From assembly GCA_977006965.1 (NCBI GenBank), contig OZ345384.1:496001-560000 (forward strand): a stretch of 64,000 nucleotides of DNA, in the 5' to 3' direction. Under the pieces are notes generated by a model. It searched no databases. It had not been told where the DNA came from and saw nothing but the letters and a program-made list of their open reading frames with translations. The position numbers and the translations under genes are program-made. The stretch is from Phymatolithon calcareum (lineage: Eukaryota; Rhodophyta; Florideophyceae; Hapalidiales). Shown one piece after another: positions 1-10,371 of this stretch (position 1 is its first letter; each line of letters begins with the position of its first letter).

Positions 1-1332
1 CAGTCTCGCAGAGTGCCGCAGACTATATGGGGCCTTGTCCAAGTCGAAAAAGGTGAACGGCACAGTTCAAGAGGTACTTGTTGACGAAATTAACGATCGC
101 GCGAGAACATCACTTCTCGTGAAATGGGTGCTAGTTTGGCAACCGGTGACGAAGACTAAGATTTCGACAGGTAAGATTGTTAACATCAAGGCCGGAAGCG
201 CTGACGATGATATTTCAGTCTCTCAACAGCTTGAACCGAACCAGCAGCGGTGAAGCGCGTCAACGCCAAGGCCCGCTTACAGTACTCACCTGCGCCAATC
301 TTGATCGCGAAGCGCCAGCTCAATGACTCAAGTGGCAACCAAAAGCTCTTCAAAAGGCCTCAAAAGCCCGGAAGAAACTCTCAGAAGCGTTAAACGACCT
401 CTCCCTGGCTCTCTCGCCTACGCGTTGCAAGGCTCTTGGGACCAATCGTCAAAAGAGGAGCTTGATGTCCTCACACCCGACCGCGAGCCGAATACTGTTG
501 CTCATGGCGTGGCATGGTATGAGAGGAAGGTGGTATGCCCGATTGGGGGAAGGGTTCCCCGTCAGTTCTGGAGAGTTCGGACTGTCAGCGGAGACTTCTT
601 ATCTGAAAATGCTGGCATTGGGCTCCATACTCCGTACGATTGCTTCTTGTCCATGTTTCCTCAACTACACCTGCGAAAAATTGCTTCTTGGACGTCCGCT
701 AAGCTGAGAAGGATTGTACGAAAAGAGCCTACAGTTTCAGAGCTTCTTAAGTTTTTCGGCGTGCTCATCCTCATGACAAGGTTTGAGTTCGGGGCTAAGA
801 GCGATTTATGGAAGACTATGAGGCCGAACAAGTACATCCCCGCTCCTCCGTTTTCAAGCACTGGGATGACCTTCTCGTGTAGAACTCTCCGTTCCCCAGC
901 CTGAAGTATGCGAGACAAATTACTCTGCGTGCGCGCAAATAGACAGGCATAATCGATGTCGACAAGATGGTTTGGACATGGAGAAGAAAGTACGCACCCA
1001 CGACTGGTCATTTCGATTGAGCACATCACTTCTGTCAATCTGCGTGGTTGACAGCTGGCTTCTGTTATCTGGTGCTCATCCAGAGTCGCAAGACCACATA
1101 AAGCAGCGAAGATATTTTGAAGTACTGGCTCAGCTCATCATGTAATAAGCTCGACGGTGCAGCACTATAAGTTTGCGGTACTTCTACTGGTAGGAACTGT
1201 TTCGCTAAGCATGTTGAAGATATCCATGAGCTAGACGCATTAGATGCGACCGATAGTGACTAGATGTGTGTGGAAAAATTATATTAATCTCATTCCCTCA
1301 ATTGAGCGAAATTTCCGTCAAATAGACACTAG
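1..1332 (+). mobile_element. piggyBac-like DNA transposon, copy 1 (left end outside window)
   Basis: The right end reads CGTCAAATAGACACTAG at 1316-1332, preceded by a CCTCAATTGAG motif. The same two signals end the copies at 35694-36989 and 39416-41339. The left terminus lies before the window. The coding part at 35-904 is closely related to copy 2, and the remainder to 1332 is decayed with short islands resembling copy 3. No intact gene remains, so this is a dead copy. No TTAA is visible at the terminus. Confidence 0.8.
35..904 (+). pseudogene. piggyBac-like transposase, N-terminal part, broken
   Basis: One reading frame runs from about 35 to 904 with a single in-frame TGA at 251-253, where copy 2 (near 36240) has a CAA sense codon. 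The second half shows the features seen before the DDE domain in piggyBac-type (DDE_Tnp_1_7) transposases: a G-W/Y-E-R segment, PRQFWRVRTV, HTPYDCFLSMF, then FGVLILMTRFEFG followed by KYIPAPPFSSTGM. The catalytic aspartates would lie further right, where the frame is lost. About 290 codons are left of a family usually near 500-600. The true start may lie upstream, because copy 2 has about 48 more N-terminal codons. Confidence 0.75.
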
Positions 1333-1547
1333 GCCGAAGAGTCTGCAGATCATCTGATGCTGTGTAAAACTTCTATTCCTCGGTTGATGATCAACCTCCA
1401 AAGCATGATGCTTATGCACTTTTAATCGCAGAACTGTGGTTCACATATTCAATCTCTCGAGATATACCGAGTCGGAATCCTAGTTCATGAACATCTGCAT
1501 AGCGCGTGGACGATTCTGGGAGGACAAGAACGGTTGAGTGACAATCG
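1333..1547. other. Unassigned spacer
   Basis: No gene or repeat was recognised in this spacer between the piggyBac-like end and the F1-type tail fragment. Confidence 0.5.
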
Positions 1548-1559
1548 AGACCTGGGTTC

Positions 1560-1650
1560 AGAGGGGGGGAAATTGTATGTTTTTTTACAAGCCCTGAACG
1601 CCGGAATTATCCAACAAGAGAGCAGCTTGGGTCTCAGTAAGTACCCTGAT
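1560..1650 (-). repeat. 3' tail fragment of non-LTR family F1
   Basis: The minus strand ends with an ACAAGCCC-like A-rich block followed by ACAATTT and a C-run (seen as G-run then AAATTGTATG on the plus strand). The same 3' end occurs at about 1890, 15046, 34780 and 45376. This fragment and the one at 34690-34795 share an extra upstream block (GCAGCTTGGG), which suggests one subfamily. Confidence 0.6.
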
Positions 1651-1654
1651 ATTT

Positions 1655-1880
1655 CGCGTCGGTTCGCGGAGTGTTTCGCGGCAGCACTCTTGACTTGGTC
1701 TTCAGCGGGGCAGCGTTCTCCATCGCGACAATCGATTTCGGCGGAGAAGCCGCCAAAATGCGCACATTCGTCAACCCATTCGTTGCGGTCACAAACAACG
1801 GCGGGGGCTACCCGCCCGCGCCGGAATTCTTCAGTGTCGTGTCTCGTGGACCGCTCGGTCCGGTTCAGGTCTCCTCGCCT
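1655..1880 (+). repeat. Dispersed repeat E, copy 1
   Basis: This segment, beginning near ATTTCGCGTCGGTTCGC and ending near GGTTCAGGTCTCCTCGC, reappears in inverted orientation at 33866-34112. It contains a short reading frame in both copies, but the frames are broken differently, so coding is not supported. Both copies lie close to non-LTR tails; it may be a 3' part of an older element. Confidence 0.6.
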
Positions 1881-1992
1881 CTGGGTTCAGAGGGGGGAAA
1901 TTGTAGGTTTTTATTTTACAAGCCCTCAACGCCGGTATTCACCAGAGCAGCTTCCCGTTCATACTGCCATTTCATTACCCAATCAGATCACA

Positions 1993-4900
1993 TTACACTA
2001 TCATTTCTTCTAACATATGGATTTCCAATGCTAAAAATTTGTCAATCGCCGTTTTCGTCCCTTTTTCCCAAGATTCTTCTGCCCTTGGACTTGTCAAATT
2101 TCGTTGTAGAGTTTTCAGATTCTCTTCCGCGACCTCGCTGAAATGTTCAATGTAAGACTCTGCTCTTCGTGGTGGGAATCGGCGAAAGAACCACTTAACT
2201 GCTAGGAGTCGGTGTTTCCTGGATCGAATTTGGAGTACAGGGCTTACTTTCTCCTTAGTATCGACAGTAATTTTTCTCTCTTTTTCTTCTTCCTTTTCAA
2301 TCCATTCCTGTCGTCGGCGGTGGCTCTCGTGTGTGTGGGTCACCGGCCCTCGTACGGCTCGCTCGGTACTGCCTCTTAGGAGCTCATGCTCCTGCAGATA
2401 GCGGATATCCCTCTCTGCTTGCTGTATGTCCCCTTCTTTTCCGGCGTAATTTGCTTCCTTCTCGATTTCGTCCTTCCCTCGTATAAGCCTCTGTGCGAAG
2501 TGCTCTCCGAGTTGTGCTCTTCTTATCTTTGGTGGAGTAATTCTGCAGAGGGCTCGCATTCGGGCGTGCAATCGTTTCGCGTAGTTACTGAAGGCAACAG
2601 AGTAGAACAAACCCTCCGCTTGGTTGATCTGCGCTTCGACTGAGTTTGTCCATGGTGTGAGGTGTATCGCGTACTCCCATCTGCATTGCACAAGAGCCTT
2701 GTACATTGCTATGTTCTTGGTAGTAGCTAGTCCTTGCGCTTGGACTCCGAGGTCTTTTAGTCCCATGATGATTCCCTTCGCCGCGTTGATGCGGTTTAGT
2801 GTTGCGTGTTCGGTTACTCCCGTGTTGTCGATCGTGGTTCCCAGGTATTCCAGTACGCGGGTTTCGTGGAGCTCCTGGCCTGAGAGCCGGAACTTTCGTT
2901 TGAATAATCCGGAATAGATAAGCACTTCGCTTTTTCCTTTCTTCGTGTTCCATGTCATTCCATTTTCTGTGGCCCAGCTCGTCGCCGTATCCAAAAGCCA
3001 TTGCATACCATCGGAATTGGTGGCTTGGAGCTGCACGTCGTCCGCGAAAAGTATCGCGGGGTGCTTCGACATATGCCGAGGTGCTTTTTCCATTGCGAAC
3101 GCGAATGTGTCCATGAACAAGTTGTACAAGCAGGGGCTCAGGGGCGATCCTTGGGGGACTCCGCGGTCAATAAGGAGCTACTTCTTTTCCTCGTCTCCGG
3201 CCGTTGTAATCCAGGATGGTTTGAGCAGGTATCTGACCATCTCCGCTAAGTCTGCGGGTAGGCATTTGTCCACACGCTTCTGGAGTATGTCCCGAGGAAC
3301 CCGATCGTAAGCCGCCGAGAGATCGAGAACGGCTACAAAGCGGTGTCCCTTCTTCATTGTGCTCGTGGACCTTAGTATCGCGAGTTCTGTCCCCTTATTT
3401 CTTTGGAATCCAAATTGGAAGTGGTGAAACTTGTACCGGCTGCGTATCGCCGAGTCCATGGCAGCGTCAATTATTTTCCGCACTTGGCTTAGGAGCGATA
3501 TCGGTCTGTAGTTCCCAGCTTCGTGTGTCACTCCTTTCTTGTAAATCGGAATCAGCGTCGCTCTTCGCCAAGCCGTCGGGATGCATTTCAGCTTGCCGCA
3601 CATCTCCCATAGGGACACAATCAGTTTCCCGCTCATTTCCGGATTTGCTTGGAGCATTTCAACTCCGATCCTGTCAGGCCCAAGTGCTTTTCCTCGTGCT
3701 GCTCGCCGGACTGCACGTTTGATCCCTTCCCGAAGTGTCTCTGACACTGCGAAATGACTTAGGGTAGGATTCCAGGCTTTCTCTGTTTTGCATACGTTGG
3801 CAATATGGGCTGTGAACATGTGGGGGCGCACGGGAGCTCCCAGCGCTCGATTGATCCCTCTTCGTTTTCGCTTACATCTTAAGATTTTGCTCAGCGTCTC
3901 CATGGCTTTGCGGGGCGACTGGTCTTCAACATCATCGATGTATTTGGTATACTGCCCGGTTTTCGCCTTTCGTATTGCGGCGCGCATTTCGTTTCGGAAC
4001 TTCTTGTATGTTTTCCAGTCCTCCGTTCTCATTGTTTTCTTGGCTTTCCGGTACAGGCGGGTTCTCTCTTTTGCCATTCGGTCCAGGTTTCGTGTCCAGA
4101 ATGTTTTAAAGCGTGGCGGTCGGCGGTGCTTGTTTGTCCTCGGTTTGGTTACGAGCCGCTGGAATTTCTCGTACCATTTGTCCAACCCCTTCTTGTGGCG
4201 ACAGCATCGTAGTTCCCCTAACATTCTGGGCCCCCATTTTTCCATCGCTTTGGCCGCGCTTTCTGCTCTCGCCTCGCTCTTTCTCACTGTCGCTGAGATG
4301 AACGATTCCACCTTATCTGGGGCCGGTTTCCTATGGTCCACGTCCATAGCGACAGGGAGGTGTCCATTGTGTATTCCATCCCAAATCCCGTTGGGGGATT
4401 TCACCCTTGTCGTGTCCAGCGATTTGGTGGCAAACAAGTCGATGTTGCTGTTTCCTCTCGTTGATCTGTACGTAGCACCTTGTGCTGTGTAGATGCGCCA
4501 ATTCGAGTTTGCAGCCCATTGTACAAGGTGTCGTCCTCTCATCTTGGATTTCGTGTCCCAGTGTTGGTGACGGGCATTGAGGTCTCCCATGAGCACCGAC
4601 TTTCCTCTGCAGTGTGTTTGGACGAGGTCCAGGTACTCCATAGTCTCTTGTCTCGAAGTATTCGGGGATAGGTACGCCACGGCGACGTTTATTCCCGCCA
4701 CCATCGTCACGAGTAGCTGGGCGTGATCCGTCGAATGACGAAACTTAACGTTAATTTTGAAGGGGAATCCTTTGCGCGTGAGGATTGCGACCCCACCCCT
4801 AGGCTTAGCACGTGGTGGGCATGGTCTTCTCGTGGATACCTGGTTGTAGGGGACCCTCAGCGATTGGTCCTCCTTTTGCCATGTCTCCGTAAGCCCGAGA

Positions 4901-5094
4901 ATATCCACTTCGTTGTTTTTGAAGAGCTCCTCGACCATACGCGGCATTTCCGGAGAGCCGCCAACGTTAAATGTGCAGATCTTGATAGAAGGATTCAAGT
5001 TCATTGTGCAACGCATGAGGACGGGGAGCTTTGCGATGCCGTCGGGTTGTGCCTGATGTTGCTGGGGGGTAGGGCTTTTCTTTGTGGCCCGCAT
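1993..5094 (-). pseudogene. F1 ORF2: endonuclease-reverse transcriptase with one in-frame TAG
   Basis: The frame is 1034 codons long with a single TAG at 3178-3180 (codon 639). Residues about 35-250 form an exonuclease-endonuclease-phosphatase type endonuclease: TFNVGG, ETW (E70), GDLNARHQHWD (D171, N173), and GHLPV (H245) in place of the usual SDH. The reverse transcriptase follows: NYRPISLLSQVRK, LDLSAAYDRVP (first catalytic Asp), the nonsense codon, GVPQGSPLSP, then the FADD box near codon 685. The C-terminal third has the block KHRLLAVKWFF(R)RFPP, which recurs in every RT fragment of this window. No RNase H was seen. The TAG replaces a position that is TGG (Trp) in the F2 element at about 32200. 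The protein would nick DNA and prime reverse transcription on it. The start at 5094 is a normal ATG overlapping the end of ORF1. Confidence 0.85.
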
Positions 5095-6461
5095 AAATGT
5101 TCCGGTCCAGACTCCGGGTGAGGTCGCCGGGGCTGGTGTCCGTGTGCGGGTGATCTCTTCTCGTTAGTGGGTCCCTCTGGATCTTCAGTTTTGACTGGGT
5201 CGTACTGGTCTTCGCTAGAGTTCTCACTGTGGACTGCATCTCCTCCGTTTTCGCCGTTGTACTTCGCGTGTCGCGGTTTTCGGGATTTTTCTTGTCCTGA
5301 TTCTGGTGCTCCAGTCGCCGCAGCTCGTGCTTCGCTTCGTTCTTTGCGGTCTGTCACCAACATTTCTTCCAGTTCAATCTGTTTTGCGGTGTCTTCTGAC
5401 TCTTCCACCGCCATTTTTAGGGCCTCGTCTGCAAGGTTGGCGTTTTCTCGATACCATCTCCTGGTGTGGAAATCGGCAGTACCGGCTGCACACTTCCTCA
5501 TTCTTGATCGAATGGCACGAAGGTTCCGATCTGTGTGCTCTCGTTTTGACATGTCTTGGCGTCTCGCCACGTTAGCATTCCAAATGCTGTACTTAGGGTC
5601 ATATCTCAGGTGTGCGGCTCGTAGTTTGGCCACCGTCCGCGCAATTAGAGGCTTGTCTGTGAGGACTTCTAGGACTGCTCCACCGACGAACGACAGTCCG
5701 AGGACGGCCCGTCTGGGTAGAACTTTCACCAGTTCGTCGTACAGTTCTTTAAGCTGGTTCGGATGTTCATTGTTGCGTAGAAATCCACGGAAATACAGAG
5801 GAACGACTTGCGGAGGGCTATGTCTCGGGGCCATGGTTTTCTTGATTACGGTTCGAAGATCAGCGATTTTTCCTTGTTCCCTCGCGGGGAACATTCTGTG
5901 ATTCGGAGTGTACGCGGCGGCAATCTCGGCGTAAGTTCGGGGAACTTCAGGTCCTTTTTTCAGAATTGCTACATCAGCGATGTCGCCTGAGGCGGTCTTG
6001 GGGTGCCGGTCGCTCCACGCTGTTCACTTTTGGGGCTCCAGTATCTCACCTGGCTCGCCAGCAGAGCCCTTCGTGGTCTTTTCCGTCACCGGTGGGGCTG
6101 ACGATATCTCCGTCGGCGAATTTCCTCGTGGTTTCCGTTGCGATACTTGGTGTTTTCCGTTGGGGCTATGCTCATTGACGTCGGGGGCGGCTATCTGTCG
6201 GGGTTCGTCTTCAGAATCGACTCGTCCGAGGGTTTCGTTTTCTTCCGACTCGCCCTTCCGGGCTAGGGTCCGCAATTCTGCCTGTAGGACGGAGACGGTG
6301 CTGGTCAGTTCCACCACTGCCAATGTAAGTGCCTCGATCTTCTCCTTGTCCTCGTTTCGCGCTAGGCGGCTTTTCAGTGGCGCCTCGTGTCCTCCGGTGC
6401 TACGTACTTCTGCCAGCTCGATTGCTAGCCTCATTACCCCTGGGTTCAGACGGTAGTGCAT
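5001..6461 (-). pseudogene. F1 ORF1: nucleic-acid-binding type ORF1 with one in-frame TGA
   Basis: The frame is 487 codons long with a single TGA at 6024-6026. Upstream of the stop, residues about 40-65 have heptad-like spacing of Leu, Val and Ile and probably form a coiled coil, followed by a polar Pro/Ser/Glu-rich stretch. Downstream of the stop a conserved block begins TYAEIAAAYTP, then VVPLYFRGF and FVGGAVLEVL. The same block occurs in F2 (VVEVLYFKNLPR, FIGNSVMEVL at about 29720-29860), so it is a real domain shared by the two families. The C-terminus is highly charged. No CCHC zinc knuckle was seen. By position it should be the RNA-binding partner of ORF2; that function is inferred. Confidence 0.7.
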
Positions 6462-6480
6462 ACCAATAGGATTTTCGGCT

Positions 6481-6792
6481 TTTATATTCTTTTAACAAGC
6501 AGACCACAAAAGTTAATTCTCACATGCGTTTCCCGAAAATACAGGAACGGAAATCGTCTTTCCCTTGAGAAGGCGTCAATTCCAGATATAGCACTTCATG
6601 TCTATAACAATGCATGGCTGAATCTCTGAGATGATCTCAAACTTTGTCGCACAGTTATCCTTTGTAATCCGGAACATTTTCGTTCTAAAATATATCCCGG
6701 AATGGATTGCGTCCACCAAGATCTTCCAGGGAAGCATGAGACCGGCTTACATATTAATATTTCGATAGGTCCGACGTTCTGCACGAACTCTT
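6481..6792. other. Unassigned spacer between F1 and LTR relic
   Basis: No gene was recognised. Part of it may be the 5' UTR or promoter region of F1, whose 5' end cannot be placed from one copy. Confidence 0.4.
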
Positions 6793-7860
6793 TGTAGCGC
6801 CAGGCTCCAAAGAACCCGACGCCACATGGGAGAGAAAAGCCCAAGAGAGGAGAGAGACGAAAAGAGCGGGAGAGACAAGACAAAAGAGAAGGAAAGAAAG
6901 ACAAGCAAACAAAACCTCCAGACCAGCGGACAAAATAGGCGTCCACCATCGTAGTACTCCATGGCTTTGCGGGAACGCAAGCGGTCGTGAACGTAGAACA
7001 CGAGCGCAAGGCTACGCCGAACAGGGCTTCAGAAGCTTGACGAGGTAGATGAGGGTGAATAGAGATAGACGCGACTTGAACCAGGGCGAAGTCGGTAATG
7101 CAGGTCACGGAGGACACTCCACAGCTTTGCGGGAACACAAGCGGTCGCATGGATGAGATACGAAGGCGAGGCTACGCCGAACAGGGCCTCGGAAGCTCGA
7201 CGTGAGGAGCACTTAGGCCCAGATGATAAGCGCAACTTGCAACACAAAACGGGCAAGATTGCCATACGGTAACTCCAGCGATCGTGCGGACGAACACGAG
7301 CGCGGGCCTTCGAGGAAACGGAGAAGAATAAGTGTGGAGACTAGTCGAACGGACGTCCACTGCGCCGCTTACGACATGACGAAAGGCAAAAGAGAAAGGA
7401 AGGAGAAAACGACGCCGTCTTTAGGCGGCGACCATGGCTTGGCCGTCGACCTTCGCACGGACGCACGAAAAAGGGAAAGGGAAACTTGAACGCGGTTGTC
7501 GACGCACCGGCTTGCGCGCCGAAACGGTTGCGTCCAAGAAGATTGGGAAGAGCTCCGACTCCGCGTGGTCGAAGGGACTGTCAGGCGAACATTGCGCGTG
7601 CTTGATCCAAGCAATCGAGCCGAAATCCAGAACTCCCCCACCTTCCTTTACTCAGAGGAAGGAACTAACTAGCTTATATACTACAACCTACGCAAAAGAC
7701 AGCGATGCAGCGCATAGACACACGAGAGACACGTGCAAGTATGGCCCAACAGATCACCTACTACGAGCAGCATGACTATCGAGATCACAGTTGTGCGGCG
7801 TACAGTCGCGAGAGGAAAAAGAGACCGCCTTGGGACAGCGACATAACAGCGGGCGCTACA
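6793..7860 (-). repeat. Long LTR (3' LTR) of the relic
   Basis: This 1068-bp LTR has a TATA-like box on the minus strand (CTTATATAC on the plus strand near 7674). It contains two related internal units, about 6968-7050 and 7128-7205, each with GCTACGCCGAACAGGGC. The solo LTR at 20384 has this unit in a form closer to a single copy, so this LTR probably carries an internal tandem duplication. Short reading frames inside are not conserved as proteins. Confidence 0.75.
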
Positions 7861-7931
7861 CAACCCCCCACAGCGACGAACGCCACGAAAAGAAAATCAG
7901 CACCAGACCTCTCCTGGGAGTTGGCACCAAA

Positions 7932-8036
7932 TGTAGCGCCAGGCTCCAAAGAACCCGACGCCACAGTTGTGCGGCGTACAGTCGCGAGAGGAAAAAGAGA
8001 CCGCCTTGGGACAGCGACATAACAGCGGGCGCTACA
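7932..8036 (-). repeat. Short LTR (5' LTR), 105 bp, internally deleted
   Basis: It keeps the first ~75 and last ~33 bases of the long LTR and lacks about 960 bases between them. The join lies at a shared TGTG, which fits a microhomology deletion. It lacks the TATA-like box, so the element could not be transcribed from it. Confidence 0.75.
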
Positions 8037-8041
8037 CCCTT

Positions 8042-9320
8042 CAATAGCAGCGTACGTACGTTCTCTCAGATGTTCTAGAGTATGGAGTCGCATGACAGAA
8101 CCGCATGACAGAATTTTTTACCCAGGGGAGGTTTTTCTATTCTATGTTGCTGAAGCGCGAGTGCAGCACAGGATCCCATCGGCGGGAGCGAAGGATGCCT
8201 ATCATAAGAGGTATACTGTAGAAAGAGTTGTAAGGCCAGAATATAGATTCTCCGCCCAATCCATATTGCTTCGTAGCACTGTGGTGGAGTCGCGAACATC
8301 AAAATTGGCATATGCATGAACAGGTGAAATTGTGAATAATTTCGGACTAGATTTCTAGGATAAGATCATGACAGGGCGCCCCTGATAAATGATACGTTTG
8401 AAGACTCTCGAGCGTATTCCATCTGATGGGTCGGAACATTTGCAAGGGACTTCAGAATCAGTAATGACTTGCTGCTCTGTACTTCCCCCTTCTCGTGCTA
8501 AGATTTGAACTGGAGTTCTATTCGCAGGAGATTTTTGCAATGCAATTTCTACACTCGACTTAATCTTGAGGAAGAAGTGAGAATTTTTATGTAAAAGTTT
8601 CTAACGCGTCTGCAAACGCTGAATCATCCTGCATAGAACATGGTTAGAGTTGTGCAGTCCTCCAAGAACGCAGTCTCTAACAGAAAACCATCCAATTTAT
8701 GGATCCAAAGGGTATAAAATCGATTTTGAATGAATCTGAGGAACCAGCTTTCATCATCAAGTCGTTCGTTCGTTGCCTCTTATTACTCTGACAAGCCGCC
8801 TTAGAATACGGTGCATTTTTGTACTCTCCTAATCATATTCAGGACACAATTGCGCCCTTGTTCTTGCTCAATGTGCTCATCATGCACAGAGGGCCGTTTC
8901 GCTCTCGATTCAGTGCACATGGGGACGTAAGAATACACTGTTTATAGGCTTGCCGCGCTCCTTTTGTTACTCTCCATGGTAAATTAATTCTGCTCCTCGA
9001 GGACTCTCTGATCGACGGAAGGATTGCCGCTGTGCTTGCAAAAATGATTCATGCTTAATCATTCGAAAGAAATACCCAAGAAACCCATTTTTCATGCTCT
9101 CTGGACACGCAGATATCAACCCCAAGTAACTGTATAATAGAGAAATGTATATTTTTATTTAATAGTTCTGCTGACGCTACGAAACAGCATTAGCGAAATG
9201 CTCTATGCATACATATGTCGAATTTTCAAACCAACGAGATGAGCAGAACTACATTGCAGAGATTTTTTATTCCGTTGTAATCTTTTGGCCCTAGTTTTCG
9301 AACTCGAATTAAGTTTTTTT
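8042..9320. other. Intergenic, nothing recognised
   Basis: About 1.3 kb without a supported gene. Only short chance frames are present, and no inverted or direct repeats were noticed. Confidence 0.5.
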
Positions 9321-9324
9321 TTCC

Positions 9325-9500
9325 TTTCAAGTTTATTTAAAAGCCCCACAGACTTCCGAAGATATGGGCAAGGCTTCCTCTGGTGCTACCCACCTTTGTG
9401 TAGCTCACAAAACGTCCACCAGATTGGCAGACGGGAAAACTCAGGACTCAAAGTAGTCCTATCTCAGTCCTCTACGGGATTGTTGGTGCTTGGACTCGAC
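9325..9500 (-). repeat. 3' UTR/tail copy of an F3-type non-LTR element
   Basis: The minus strand reads through CATATCTTCGGAAGTCTGTG and GGGGCTTTTAAATAAACTTG into an A-rich end. The same block follows an RT C-terminus at 26290-26425 and, in diverged form, at 12565-12640. Further copies are at 25690-25780, 28530-28690 and 39343-39412. This is therefore a severely 5'-truncated LINE insertion. Confidence 0.7.
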
Positions 9501-10069
9501 CACTTTTTGCTCGAATTAAGTGTTCATCTATGTGTCTTTACGATTTTTTTTTGAAATTAGTATCGTTAGTGGCCTTCTGCTCAGACTTTCTGCCGTTTTG
9601 TTGAGGAATCAGACGTTTGCTCATCAGCAGAATGGATTCGCCGAGATTTACACTTAGTGACTGGGTGTTTCATGAAAGTCGCGAGAGAATGCCGGAGGTC
9701 CACGAGTGGCAGAACGTATGAAACCACTTTTCTAATTTCTGCTCCGTAGCCGTCTGCTTGGTACACGTTCTATCTGGAACATCAGTGGAGGGACTGGAGC
9801 CTCTCAGTTAGCAAATCCCCATCACACGTACCTAGAATGATTCCTTTTGTCAACATAAAGCATTATCTTTTCCAGTTTTCTTGCACTGGATGATCCAATA
9901 TAAATTGTACCACAGCAGAGAGCGTACCTCGGGTCTGCGCTGCCCAATTGAGCAGATTCCGCTCTTGAGCCGCAGCGCAGATCACAGCAAACGATTTGAT
10001 GCCAAACAATGCTTGCAGTAGTAGTATGATAAGGTGAGGTCGATCCTATAAATGCTCCCGACAGATCTC
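9501..10069. other. Intergenic, nothing recognised
   Basis: No supported gene or repeat in this stretch. Confidence 0.45.
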
Positions 10070-10072
10070 TAA

Positions 10073-10293
10073 GGGCCGATGAACGAATATATAGTTCTCA
10101 TCTGGGAAAATGGGAAAATGAGAATTCGGGAACGCGAGTACGTCCAATAGAATACCTGCATTTGTGAAATTTTACTTCTTCTGCTTCTTTCAGGTTCAAA
10201 TTCCACAAGTGCACGTATTCTATTGGAAATATTGGCGTTCCCATTTTCTCAATTTCCCATTTTCCCGGTTGGGAACTATTCGTTCATCGGCCC
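10073..10293. mobile_element. Foldback MITE with TAA target duplication (PIF/Harbinger-like)
   Basis: The left end GGGCCGATGAACGAATA and the right end (reverse complement GGGCCGATGAACGAATA) are inverted copies, and the symmetry continues inward through a TCCAATAGAATAC-like block to a short loop. Both ends are flanked by TAA (10070-10072 and 10294-10296), the 3-bp TWA duplication typical of PIF/Harbinger. Length is 221 bp with no coding capacity. It lies 78 bp upstream of the DUF3011-like gene. Confidence 0.8.
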
Positions 10294-10371
10294 TAAGCTC
10301 AGCATAGAACGCGGGATTAATCTAAGTTTGTCAAAATATCCAACAAAGTACACAGGACCAACTCATCCGCC

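Larger units (their letters stand above)
1890..6480 (-). mobile_element. Non-LTR retrotransposon family F1, near full length
   Basis: This is a two-gene LINE-type element on the minus strand: ORF1 (6461-5001) followed by ORF2 (5094-1993), overlapping by 94 nt, then a 3' UTR of about 100 bp ending in an AATAAA-like A-rich block and a C-run near 1890-1898. ORF2 carries an endonuclease and a reverse transcriptase. Both genes are open over their full length except for one nonsense codon each (TGA at 6024-6026, TAG at 3178-3180). The 5' boundary is uncertain; it is placed just before the first ATG. A 5'-truncated copy lies at 15046-16219. Confidence 0.85.
6793..8036 (-). mobile_element. LTR retrotransposon relic reduced to two LTRs and 71 bp (TRIM-like)
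   Basis: On the minus strand the order is: short LTR (8036-7932), 71-bp interior (7931-7861), long LTR (7860-6793). Both LTRs begin TGTAGCGCC and end GGCGCTACA. The interior starts two bases after the first LTR with TGGTGCCAACTCC, a plausible tRNA primer-binding site. It ends with a G-rich tract, TGTGGGGGGTTG, directly before the second LTR, a plausible polypurine tract. The flanks are CTCTT (6788-6792) and CCCTT (8037-8041), a 4/5 match for a 5-bp target duplication. No gag or pol remains. A solo LTR of the same family is at 20384-21338. Confidence 0.75.

Noticed and set aside
3788-4492. 234-codon plus-strand frame
   Set aside because: It is antisense to the F1 endonuclease/linker region, which has the real motifs; the opposite frame has none.
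5167-5901. 244-codon plus-strand frame
   Set aside because: Antisense shadow of F1 ORF1, whose conserved block is shared with F2.
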